Below are positions 22,136 to 29,917 of a DNA stretch of 30,996 bases, piece by piece. Numbering within the stretch: the first letter of the stretch is position 1; the number at the start of each line of letters is the position of its first letter. The stretch comes from a virus. Below the pieces are notes generated by a model, which was given only the letters and a program-made list of their open reading frames with translations, had not been told where the DNA came from and searched no databases. The stretch lies in the IMG/VR virus record IMGVR_UViG_3300006919_000254, positions 1-30,996 of that record, one strand, 5' to 3'. The translations under genes and the position numbers were made by a program.

Positions 22136-23769
22136 TGGTTGCTATTAATATCAATGCCTTCGGTGGCATGTCGGAAAAGCTTGCCCCGCGACTGCTCCCC
22201 GACACCATGAGCCAGTATGCGGAGAACGTGGACTTTAGCCACGGTACGCTTAGGCCGTTGCAGAGCGATGGGTCTGTGACGATAACGCCTGCGTTAGGAA
22301 CCATATCCGGAGCAACTGAAACTATATTCCGAACCAAGGCGGGAACATGGCTGGCATTTAGTAGCGACGTGGATGTTGTCGAAAGCCCTGTTGCTGGCGA
22401 CATATATGACCGCGTGTACTTGACTGGTTATGGTTCATACCCGCAAATCACAGCTTCTCCGTACAACAACGTGTACAAGCTAGGGCTTCCAAGACCTTCA
22501 GCGCCTACCGTTACCTTGTCACCCAGCACGTCAGCAAATGTAGCTACAGAGAACCCTGTCAGCAGGGCATATCTTGTCACGTTTGTAACTGCCTTTGGCG
22601 AGGAAGGCCCGCCTTCTTTAGTTACGACGAGTGAGATTTACGACGTATACACAGATCAGACGGTCACCGTAACAGTGGGTTCCGCGCCTTCTGGCAGGAA
22701 CTACGCATACATTCGGGTGTACCGGACGGACGAAGACGGCACGTTTCGATTTCTTTCTCAAATATCCAGCAGTGGTTCTTCGTTCACTGACTCAGCCGCA
22801 GACAGTGCTCTTGGTGAAGAGGTTCCAAGCTCTGACTGGATAGGCCCGAATGACAGCATGATCGGCCTTACAGCGATGCCTAACGGAATCACGGCAGGAT
22901 TTTTCGGACAAACGCTATGCTTCTCTGAAGCGTTTCTGCCACACGCATGGCCGGAGGCGTACCAGCTTACGACTGCGTATCCAATCGTTGGGCTTAGCCG
23001 CACAGATACGGGCTTGATTGTCTTGACGGAAGGCAAGCCGTACATGGTGCAGGGTGCAGATCCAGCGGGAATGGTTATGACCGAGCTAGACATAGCCCAG
23101 TCCTGCGTCTCGAAAAAGTCGATTGTCGATATGGGCGGCTCTGTCATCTATGCCTCTCCGGACGGCTTGGTTGGCATTTCCGGATCGGGGTCTGCCGTTG
23201 TTACTGATGCGATATTCACAAAAGATCAGTGGTCTACCTATGCGCCTTCCGGATTGATTGGGTTCAGGTGGGAGGATCGATACGTCGGATTCTCTGATCG
23301 CGGCGGCACTTACCCAGAAGGGTTTGTATTCGACCCGAGAGGCGGTCAAAACGCCTTTTCAATAATAGACAGGGCAAACGACATTGTTGCTGGGTTCAAT
23401 GACCTTAGCTCAGATGAGCTTTATCTGATTACTGCCTCTGGTTCCGACTTGATATTCAATGGCGGCACTGGATATTACTCAGTTGATTTTCACTCCAAGC
23501 ACTTTTTTACGCGAAGGCCGATTAACTTTGGCGTTTGCCAAGTTGCGTTCGGCGAAGATCTGGGTAACGGCAACACATCCGTAAAAATATATGCGGGAGA
23601 AAAATCCCCTTCGACCCTTGTCCACACAGAAGTTATCAGCAACACGGAATCTGTCGCCACATTCAGGTTGCCCAGCGGGTTCCGCAACAGTGTATTTCAG
23701 GTTCGCGTAGAAGCTAACAGAGAGGTGGCAGGTATCACTCTTGCTGAATCTCCGAGAGAAATTACTTGA
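22135..23769 (+). CDS. Tail nozzle/stabilisation-like structural protein
   Basis: A 544-residue protein starting with TAATG overlap. The N-terminal NAFGGMSEKLAPRLLPDTMSQYAENVDFSHGTLRPL, the middle SRAYLVTFVTAFGEEGPPS and RNYAYIRVYRTDEDGTFRFL, then HAWPEAYQLTTAYPIVGLSRTDTGLIVLTEGKPYMVQG and YPEGFVFDPRGG form repeated beta sheets, consistent with a propeller-like platform. This pattern is that of podovirus nozzle or head-closure proteins (T7 gp12- or P22 gp10-like role), which close the tail end. I infer the role from layout and its place before the tip protein. It could also be a fibre-bearing hub. Confidence 0.65.
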   Translation: MVAININAFGGMSEKLAPRLLPDTMSQYAENVDFSHGTLRPLQSDGSVTITPALGTISGATETIFRTKAGTWLAFSSDVDVVESPVAGDIYDRVYLTGYGSYPQITASPYNNVYKLGLPRPSAPTVTLSPSTSANVATENPVSRAYLVTFVTAFGEEGPPSLVTTSEIYDVYTDQTVTVTVGSAPSGRNYAYIRVYRTDEDGTFRFLSQISSSGSSFTDSAADSALGEEVPSSDWIGPNDSMIGLTAMPNGITAGFFGQTLCFSEAFLPHAWPEAYQLTTAYPIVGLSRTDTGLIVLTEGKPYMVQGADPAGMVMTELDIAQSCVSKKSIVDMGGSVIYASPDGLVGISGSGSAVVTDAIFTKDQWSTYAPSGLIGFRWEDRYVGFSDRGGTYPEGFVFDPRGGQNAFSIIDRANDIVAGFNDLSSDELYLITASGSDLIFNGGTGYYSVDFHSKHFFTRRPINFGVCQVAFGEDLGNGNTSVKIYAGEKSPSTLVHTEVISNTESVATFRLPSGFRNSVFQVRVEANREVAGITLAESPREIT

Positions 23770-25658
23770 AGCTAAAATCATCACAGCGCAAGAGCATTGC
23801 GACCGTACCTAGCAGTTTCACTGCACAGGAGCGTCGTTATGCGCAGTCGGTTTCAGAGGCGGTAGATACTCTGTCAGGCCGTCGCGGCAACATCATTGAC
23901 CGTGCTGTTACCTTCAGAGACTTGCTTGACACAGGGGTTCTCAGACTCGCTGGCGGAATACTCGGCGGTGGCGGCGTTGATGTTATCAACCCAAATGATC
24001 CCAACGGGACTGACTCTGGGCCTACGGAGCTTCCGACTCAGCCCACCAATCTGGTAGCGACGGGCGGATTTAACATTGTATTTTTGGAATGGGATCTGCC
24101 CCCATACAACGGGCACGATTATGTAGAGATATTCCGTTTCGCAAGCGACAACATCGTTGCGGCAGAGGCGGCGGGCGCTTACACCAGATATTACGGAGAC
24201 CTATATTTCTATACCGATACTAATGTAGGAAGCTCTGAGACTTGGTATTACTGGGTAAGGGCGGTAAATATAGACGGCATAGAAGGGCCGTTTAATTCGT
24301 CCGCAGGAACACCTGCTACTACAGCCCTTGACTATGAATTTATCGCAGGCCTCATAGACGATTCATTAAGTGCGGATGGGCAGGCTCTGGGCCTGAACGA
24401 CACTATCAATGCCTTAGAAAACTTTACCGGATACACATCATCCTACAACGGAGACAGCCTTGTCGTCAGGATGGGCGACGTTGAGACGGTAGCTGGAAAT
24501 GCGGCTACAAGCGCCCAGTTGCAGACTGAATCTACCACGCGGGCAAACGCGGACAGTGCGCTATCGGCTCAGATAAGCACCCTTAGCTCCACAGTGGGTA
24601 GCAACACAACCTCCATTCAAACGAATGTCTCAACGATCAACGGCATCCAAGGAAAGTATGCAATAAAGATCGACAACAACGGCCATGTCTCTGGCTTTGG
24701 CCTCATTTCTCAAGCCAATGACCATAGCGCCGGTTTTGTTGTACAGCCCACATCGGCTTTCATAATCAACGCGGACAGGTTTGCCATAGCCGCCCCATAT
24801 AACGCCAACAGCTCCACAAACAGCAATGTGGGGACAAATATTCCATTCAAGGTTCTAACGACTGCTCAAACAATCAATGGCGTATCAGTCCCTGCTGGCG
24901 TTTACATTGATGATGCGTTTATTCACGAAGCTCAAATTACTAACGCCCTTATCAAAGACGCGACAATTACTAGCGCGAAGATAGATGATCTTTCGGCGAG
25001 TAAAATATCGAGTGGCACTATCACGATAGATAACAACAACGACATCGCTATTCGGCAGGGCAAGTCTTCTTACTACGGGACGGCTAACGGTTTTTGGCTT
25101 GGGCGTCTTAACGGCTCTGCGGCTTTCAATCTTGGCAATAACACCGACTACGTTAAATTCAACGGAAGCACACTAGAGATTACTGGGGCGTCAATAAACA
25201 CAGCTAGTATCGGTACGCTCCAGCTTGCCGGTAACGCGGTGACTGTTCCTGTAGGCGCTTCAAACAACAATCTTGGTAATTCTGTTACCACAAGCACCTC
25301 AAATTGGACTCATGTCATAACTTCTCCTTCAGTTAGCTGGACTTCCACCAGCGACAGACCGTCAGCGTTTATTGTTCAGGGCATTTGCAACTTTTTGTCT
25401 CAGCAAAGCGGCGGTCAGGTTGGCCTCTATTTGAGGGTAGAGGTAATTAGGAGCAACCAAAGCAATTACATTCCTCAAACTGTAGGCGTGAGTAAAGCTA
25501 TTGCAGATTCTTCTGCTTTTTCGGCTATAAGCGTATTTGTTGATACTAGCGGGTGGAGTTCCAGCGGGAGCGTTACATTCAAGCTTGAGGCTCGAATCAC
25601 TGGGGGATCGTATAACCTTGGTGGTAATGGTATTTCAGTGCTGGCGGCGAAAAGATGA
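23766..25658 (+). CDS. Tail tip protein with fibronectin III and DUF1983 (lambda J-like) regions
   Basis: A 630-residue protein from TTG 23766 (TTGA overlap), the only start available near the open frame. Residues about 88-185 form a fibronectin type III domain (TQPTNLVATGGFNIVFLEWDLP to WYYWVRAVNIDGIEGP). Residues about 215-295 are an Ala/Thr/Ser-rich coil, and about 296-380 match DUF1983 as in the C-terminus of lambda J: KYAIKIDNNGHVSGFGLIS, SAFIINADRFAIAAP. Next is a fibre-like part (DAFIHEAQITNALIKDATITSAKIDDL), then a beta-rich end. Lambda-type tip proteins bind the receptor and trigger ejection. In a genome with podovirus-like genes it is odd and suggests module exchange. Confidence 0.82.
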   Translation: MKLKSSQRKSIATVPSSFTAQERRYAQSVSEAVDTLSGRRGNIIDRAVTFRDLLDTGVLRLAGGILGGGGVDVINPNDPNGTDSGPTELPTQPTNLVATGGFNIVFLEWDLPPYNGHDYVEIFRFASDNIVAAEAAGAYTRYYGDLYFYTDTNVGSSETWYYWVRAVNIDGIEGPFNSSAGTPATTALDYEFIAGLIDDSLSADGQALGLNDTINALENFTGYTSSYNGDSLVVRMGDVETVAGNAATSAQLQTESTTRANADSALSAQISTLSSTVGSNTTSIQTNVSTINGIQGKYAIKIDNNGHVSGFGLISQANDHSAGFVVQPTSAFIINADRFAIAAPYNANSSTNSNVGTNIPFKVLTTAQTINGVSVPAGVYIDDAFIHEAQITNALIKDATITSAKIDDLSASKISSGTITIDNNNDIAIRQGKSSYYGTANGFWLGRLNGSAAFNLGNNTDYVKFNGSTLEITGASINTASIGTLQLAGNAVTVPVGASNNNLGNSVTTSTSNWTHVITSPSVSWTSTSDRPSAFIVQGICNFLSQQSGGQVGLYLRVEVIRSNQSNYIPQTVGVSKAIADSSAFSAISVFVDTSGWSSSGSVTFKLEARITGGSYNLGGNGISVLAAKR

Positions 25659-26224
25659 GTCAAGCTGTTTTATATGATTCTGATGGGGCTATTAAGTGCG
25701 AGATCTTTGGCCCAGAAGAAACTCTTCTCGAATATATAGAGAACTCAGAGTTTAGTGGCCTGTTTACTCAGGATCACTGCTCAAATGAAACCCATTATGT
25801 GGATGGTGGCGAGGCAAGAGAAAAGGGCGCACAGCCATCAGAAAGCCACTTGTTTGATTACCAAACGAAATCTTGGGTTTGGGACATTGGTCTGGCAAAA
25901 AATAATCTGTGGTCACTGATTAAGGCCGAAAGAAATGGCGCAGAGTTCGGCACATTTGTCTGGAATGACCACACATTTGACTGCAATGAATTGTCCCAGC
26001 GCCGAATACAGGGTGCAGTTCAATTGGCCGCGCTCGACACCAGCATAGTTATGGACTGGACGTTGGCAGACAACACCGTTCAGACGTTCAATGCGACAGA
26101 ATTACAGCAGATTGGGCAGGCTCTAGGAGCGCATGTGAACGCCTGCCACGTCAAAGCCAGAGGCCTCAGAGACCAGATAAATGCGGCTGAAAGTGAGGCA
26201 GAGCTTAGCGTTATAAGTTGGTAG
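25655..26224 (+). CDS. DUF4376 fibre-assembly-like protein
   Basis: A 189-residue protein with ATGA overlap at the start. The C-terminal half carries the DUF4376 pattern: IKAERNGAEFGTFVWNDHTFDCNELSQRRIQGAVQLAAL, then MDWTLADNTVQTFNATELQQIGQALGAHVNACHVKARGL. The N-terminal part is a short beta region. DUF4376 proteins occur next to tail fibre and tip genes, including tail fibre assembly proteins, and may act as a chaperone for the tip protein. It is the last gene before a promoter/hairpin gap. Confidence 0.75.
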   Translation: MSQAVLYDSDGAIKCEIFGPEETLLEYIENSEFSGLFTQDHCSNETHYVDGGEAREKGAQPSESHLFDYQTKSWVWDIGLAKNNLWSLIKAERNGAEFGTFVWNDHTFDCNELSQRRIQGAVQLAALDTSIVMDWTLADNTVQTFNATELQQIGQALGAHVNACHVKARGLRDQINAAESEAELSVISW

Positions 26225-26286
26225 CGTTGTTGAGTTTTAGCTCTTAAACGCTATGATGATATAGGCAGTACCCCGCCCGTGGGGTA
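26222..26286 (+). promoter_or_regulatory. Promoter and hairpin node before the ejection block
   Basis: TTGAGT (26230-26235) and TATGAT (26252-26257) are 16 bases apart: 4/6 and 5/6 consensus matches. Overlapping this, TAGCGTT (26222-26228) is the exact inverted copy of AACGCTA (26247-26253), so a hairpin covers the -35/-10 area from the stop codon on. A second hairpin, TACCCC (26269-26274) with GGGGTA (26281-26286), follows. Neither has a T-tract. Seen in the sequence; the regulatory meaning is inferred. The gap to the next start is 137 bases. Confidence 0.5.
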
Positions 26287-26361
26287 GATCGGGAAAACTC
26301 ATATATATCAATGGATTGCTGGCGACCCTGTCGCGGGCATTTCCGTGCGTGGGAGAAAAGT

Positions 26362-26766
26362 GTGGCTTTGGAGCCGGTGGACATAAGAGAGGTATGGCCA
26401 ACCGTCCGAGAAGGGCTGGCTCTGGTCAAGGAGACGACCGACCCGCCATGGATCCCCGAGGATGTTTATGCGGCTTGCGTGGGCCAGAAGGCGTTCCTCT
26501 ACATGGATCGCGATAGAACAGAGAGGGGGTTCGCTGTTGTTCGCTCAACGTATTGCGAGTTTGAGCGCATCAGCAAGTTTTTACTTTGGGTTGTTTACGA
26601 CCCCGAGTACGGCACAGCAGACCACTACCGAGAGGAGTGGGAAGAGCTTGCCATGAAGACGGGACACGACGCTGTTGAATTTGTCACCCCGATTGACGCC
26701 ATAGGGCGACTGACAAGAAAGCATGGGTATCGAAAGGTATCCAGCCTGTACCGAAAGGATTTATAG
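26362..26766 (+). CDS. GNAT-like phage protein, internal virion (gp13-like) candidate
   Basis: A 134-residue protein from GTG 26362, chosen for GGGAGA at 26351-26356; an ATG at 26311 in frame would add 17 residues but has no site. Residues 1-60: LEPVDIREVWPTVREGLALV, then WIPEDVYAACVGQKAFLYM. Central strands: GFAVVRS, KFLLWVVYDPEYGTADHYREEWEELAMKTG. End: EFVTPIDAIGRLTRKHGYRKVSSLYRKDL, where GRLTRKHGYR is GNAT-like. Phage GNAT-like proteins of this size lie at the start of ejection-protein blocks (T7 gp13-like). The acetyl-CoA loop is weak, so an enzymatic role is doubtful. Confidence 0.7.
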   Translation: MALEPVDIREVWPTVREGLALVKETTDPPWIPEDVYAACVGQKAFLYMDRDRTERGFAVVRSTYCEFERISKFLLWVVYDPEYGTADHYREEWEELAMKTGHDAVEFVTPIDAIGRLTRKHGYRKVSSLYRKDL

Positions 26767-26775
26767 GAGCGAGCA

Positions 26776-27348
26776 ATGGGTGGTGGAAGTCCAGACAGAC
26801 CCGATGAATCGGAAGCCTACCGAGCATTAGCCGAGCAGAGCGCGACGTATTTCAACCGATACAAAGATGTCTTTGTGCCGCTTGAGAATCAGTACATCCA
26901 GTCTGTATTCGATGCTGGCGGTGGTGCGGCGTATCAGGATGCGATGGATGGTGCCACGTCTATGGCGCAGGCGCAGTTCGACGACCGCATTGGTGGCTTG
27001 CAGTCAGGGATGCTGGCAAAGGGCATCGACCCTAACTCCGGTCGCTTTCAGGCAGGAACAGCAGACGCATTCGAGAAGCTGGGCACGATTCGCGGCTTGG
27101 CTGGCGCAGACGCAGGCATCAATAACACTGATCGATTCCTTGGCGGAATACAGAACGTCGTCAAGATGGGTCAGGGTCTGGCAAGTGAGGCGATGCAGGG
27201 CCAGATAGGTCTGGCTTCTACCGCAGAGGACAAGATTCGCTCCCAGTTTGCGACCGATTTTGCTGACGACCAACAGCGTAGTCAGGCGCTTGGCACAGCG
27301 GCAGGCATGGCGGCAGGCGGTGCCTATAACTACTTCGGGGGTAATTGA
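26776..27348 (+). CDS. Small internal virion protein A
   Basis: A 190-residue protein with AGGAG before the ATG. It is rich in Gly, Ala, Gln and Asp, with a helical middle (YFNRYKDVFVPLENQYIQSVFDAGGG; LQSGMLAKGIDPNSGRFQAG) and a Gly/Ala-rich end that could insert in a membrane (TAAGMAAGGAYNYFGG). I see no known domain. The layout of an N-terminal GGGSP, helical core and Ala/Gly-rich C-terminus, repeated in the next two genes, is like podovirus ejection proteins. Its stop (TGATG) overlaps the next start. Confidence 0.62.
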   Translation: MGGGSPDRPDESEAYRALAEQSATYFNRYKDVFVPLENQYIQSVFDAGGGAAYQDAMDGATSMAQAQFDDRIGGLQSGMLAKGIDPNSGRFQAGTADAFEKLGTIRGLAGADAGINNTDRFLGGIQNVVKMGQGLASEAMQGQIGLASTAEDKIRSQFATDFADDQQRSQALGTAAGMAAGGAYNYFGGN

Positions 27349-27923
27349 TGGATTACCTCGCATTCTTGCAAGGCCTGCCTGATGAAGCCCGTCAGCAGTT
27401 TTTCGACTTTTACGGCAGTGGCGGTGGCGGTCAGCAGGCGGCGGCTATCGAAAACTCTGGCACACCCGCGAGCCCTACTTATAACTACAGCGCAAACCAA
27501 AATCCTTACGGCGGCATCAACCCGAACGCTTACGCAGGGGACGACAAGGAAGGGGCTTCAAGGCTATTCGCGGACATCATTCGTGCCCAGACAGATGACT
27601 ACCTGAATCGCTTTGCGCCGATTGAGGATTTTCTGGCGGGATCTATCACCGGCACCGGAACCACTTTCTTGGAAGGCGACATGGCTCGCACCCGAGAGTC
27701 AGTTCTGGGCGGAGCGCAGTCGGCGAGAGGTCAGTACAGCAGGAATCTCAGCAGATACGGAGTACAGGGCAACGCTCTGGACAACTCTATGGCCACCACC
27801 AGCGCAATGGTAGGCGGTCTTAACGACACCCGCGACAGAGACGAAGACAGAAAGCTGGCCCTACTGGGCGGCGGTCTCGGATCTATCGCGCCCAAGATTA
27901 GATCATCACAGGGGGCAACCTGA
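27348..27923 (+). CDS. Small internal virion protein B
   Basis: A 191-residue protein from ATG 27348 (TGATG overlap); a TTG at 27345 is in frame but less likely. After a short N-terminal helix (YLAFLQGLPDEARQQFFDFYG) comes a Gly/Gln/Ala linker, then a helical middle (LFADIIRAQTDDYLNRFAPIEDF; RESVLGGAQSARGQYSRNL) and a polar tail. It resembles protein A in residue usage and in motif order (FxxYxDxxxP near the middle, then a GMLxxxG/RYGVQGNALD loop), so they may be paralogues. Ejection role is inferred from context. Confidence 0.6.
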   Translation: MDYLAFLQGLPDEARQQFFDFYGSGGGGQQAAAIENSGTPASPTYNYSANQNPYGGINPNAYAGDDKEGASRLFADIIRAQTDDYLNRFAPIEDFLAGSITGTGTTFLEGDMARTRESVLGGAQSARGQYSRNLSRYGVQGNALDNSMATTSAMVGGLNDTRDRDEDRKLALLGGGLGSIAPKIRSSQGAT

Positions 27924-28438
27924 TGACCCTTATAGCGGCAGGGCAAAACACTCGTAACAGGGCCATGCAAGGTCTTCAGGCTATGTCTCAGGAAGAGGCA
28001 GAGCGTGAGGCGCTGTATCAGCAGATGCGTCAGTCACAGAAGGCGCAGAACGCTCAGTTGGCTGGAACCGGCTTGGGTATCGCTGGCTCGTATGCAGTCA
28101 ACAACCCAGACAACGTCGCGGCACTTGGTAGCAAGATCTTCGGTGGAGGTCAGGCAGGAGTTTCGGCCACCTCTGCGCTTGCGGCGGCTTCTAATCCAGC
28201 GGCAGTTGGTGCTTTAGCAAGCCCCGTTGCCCCAAGCGGTGTTACAGGCGCTTTGACAGCGGCTTCTAACCCTGCGGCTGTGGGAGCTTTATCAAGCTCT
28301 GCGACAGGGGCTGGAGCGGCGGCAGGAACCGGAGCGGCAACTGGAGCCGCAGGATCTCTTGCTCCACTTGCGGCAATGGCCGGTCCTCTTGCCATCGGTC
28401 TTGGTGCGGCCTTCTTTCTCAGCAAACTTTTCGACTAG
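27923..28438 (+). CDS. Small Ala/Gly-rich membrane-active virion protein
   Basis: A 171-residue protein with TGATG overlap. Residues 1-45 are helical and Gln/Glu-rich; residues 46-171 are strongly Ala/Gly/Ser-rich. Two 13-residue copies, AASNPAAVGALAS at 88-100 and AASNPAAVGALSS at 113-125, are encoded by 39-base direct repeats (28184-28222 and 28259-28297). The end (LAAMAGPLAIGLGAAFFLSKLF) is one membrane helix. It looks like a pore-forming ejection protein that enters the host envelope; that is an inference. Confidence 0.62.
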   Translation: MTLIAAGQNTRNRAMQGLQAMSQEEAEREALYQQMRQSQKAQNAQLAGTGLGIAGSYAVNNPDNVAALGSKIFGGGQAGVSATSALAAASNPAAVGALASPVAPSGVTGALTAASNPAAVGALSSSATGAGAAAGTGAATGAAGSLAPLAAMAGPLAIGLGAAFFLSKLFD

Positions 28439-28447
28439 GAGGCCACG

Positions 28448-29914
28448 ATGGTCACACGACGCGGCTATTTAAGCTCTACTGGGGGATTCGCTGACGGCTT
28501 CACGTCTGGCTTTGGTCTGATGAATCAGGCCTACACCGATAAGCGCAAGCTGGATCAGGCTGAAGAGAATATGCAGTACGAGCGGGAGCGTGATGTGGCC
28601 CGAGATGCTGAGTCTTTGCGTCGATATGACGCATCAGAAGCCGCCGCAGAGCGCAGGTTTGATGCTCAGCAGAATTCGGCTATTCGTCAAGCAGAATTGG
28701 CCCAATCCCAACTTGAAGCAACGACCGAATCAAACCGCATTAGTTCTGGAATTGCATCCGCTAGAGCCGAAACGGAGTTACTGCGACAGCAGGCCGCTAC
28801 CCGTGAAGCCGAAGCCGCAGATGCAGAGCAAGCTCAAGCTGAGTATATGACTCGGGCTACCAACGCCTACGGTCGCATCAACACAATGCTTCAGGCTCCG
28901 GTCGGGACATACAGCTACGACCAAATTATTGCGGCTATAGATGAAACTCAGGGCGGTGCGCTCGATATCCGAACCCTGCTCGGCGCAGACTATCAGGCAA
29001 ACATTGCTGGCATGACGGCTGAACTCCGAAAGGGTCTTGAGGGAGGAAACCTAGACCTCAATAACCGTGCAATCTTGGATGGACTGACCTCACTGTTTGA
29101 TAACAGGCGCGGTAGGTTGATTGGGAAGACTGTAGACGAAACCTTTGCTAATGCTCCCGAGCAGTTCAAGACTGGCGACTGGGAGGTGGCAGATCGTTTT
29201 GTTACTAACGTCAAGCAGAATGCAGACAATCCTTCCATGCTCTCGGCAACAGTCGGCGTCAGAGTCGTCAACAAGAAGACTGGAGAAACCGCTTATTACG
29301 ATGCTCCTCTGACAGAAAACAGAGGGGCTGGCGCTCCTCCCGCTGGCATCTCTATTGAGCAGGCGCTCGACGGTATCGCAGGAACGTCAATGCTTCTGCA
29401 AGAAATCGAAAAGTTCCGCCCAGAAATTGAGCGCGGATTGATTCGTCAGAAGTTCGGCGACGATAACTTAAAGTTTGAAAACGCTGTCGATGCAGAGATC
29501 CAGAGAAGCCTGAAAAGGGCGGCAGAAGACGGCGAAGACGCCAGATCAATTATCCCCACCAAAGCTAATGGTTCGTTGACTATCGACGATCACAGGAATC
29601 TCGCTCGATCCAAGGTTCTGGGTACAGGCCGTGGAGACAGTCTCGACTTCAGGAGCGACCGTCTCCGCATGGTCTCTCAGGCAAAAGAAGAGTTCGCGCC
29701 AATTCTTGCTAGGGCGCTCCAGTCTGACGCAGACGGAAACACTTCAAGACTCACGTTCACTAACTCAGAGATATTGCGTATGGCCGCAATGTCGGATGAC
29801 CGATCTGCACTTGAGTCTTACGTCAAGCAGTTGGCAGAGGCAAAGGGTGGGTTCTTCCAAGAGCCGAAGAGAAATCCAAGAAGGGGCGTAGCCGCCGCCG
29901 CAATGGAGCGTTAA
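28448..29914 (+). CDS. Long coiled-coil internal virion protein
   Basis: A 488-residue protein with AGGAGG before the ATG. Residues about 35-140 are a long charged coil (RERDVARDAESLRRYDASEAAAERRFDAQQ, ELLRQQAATREAEAADAEQAQ). Next is a mixed domain (YDQIIAAIDETQGGALDIRTLLGADY, LFDNRRGRLIGKTVDETFANAPEQF, ATVGVRVVNKKTGETAYYDAPL) and a helical C-terminal half (IQRSLKRAAEDGEDARSIIPT, NSEILRMAAMSDDRSALESYVKQL). I know no family for it. Its place between the membrane protein and the very large protein fits a periplasm-spanning ejection protein. Confidence 0.62.
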   Translation: MVTRRGYLSSTGGFADGFTSGFGLMNQAYTDKRKLDQAEENMQYERERDVARDAESLRRYDASEAAAERRFDAQQNSAIRQAELAQSQLEATTESNRISSGIASARAETELLRQQAATREAEAADAEQAQAEYMTRATNAYGRINTMLQAPVGTYSYDQIIAAIDETQGGALDIRTLLGADYQANIAGMTAELRKGLEGGNLDLNNRAILDGLTSLFDNRRGRLIGKTVDETFANAPEQFKTGDWEVADRFVTNVKQNADNPSMLSATVGVRVVNKKTGETAYYDAPLTENRGAGAPPAGISIEQALDGIAGTSMLLQEIEKFRPEIERGLIRQKFGDDNLKFENAVDAEIQRSLKRAAEDGEDARSIIPTKANGSLTIDDHRNLARSKVLGTGRGDSLDFRSDRLRMVSQAKEEFAPILARALQSDADGNTSRLTFTNSEILRMAAMSDDRSALESYVKQLAEAKGGFFQEPKRNPRRGVAAAAMER

Positions 29915-29917
29915 TAC

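Noticed and set aside
26311-26361. Start of the GNAT-like gene at ATG 26311
   Set aside because: It lacks a ribosome site and adds a Cys/Arg/Trp-rich leader unlike the family; GTG 26362 has GGGAGA at good spacing.
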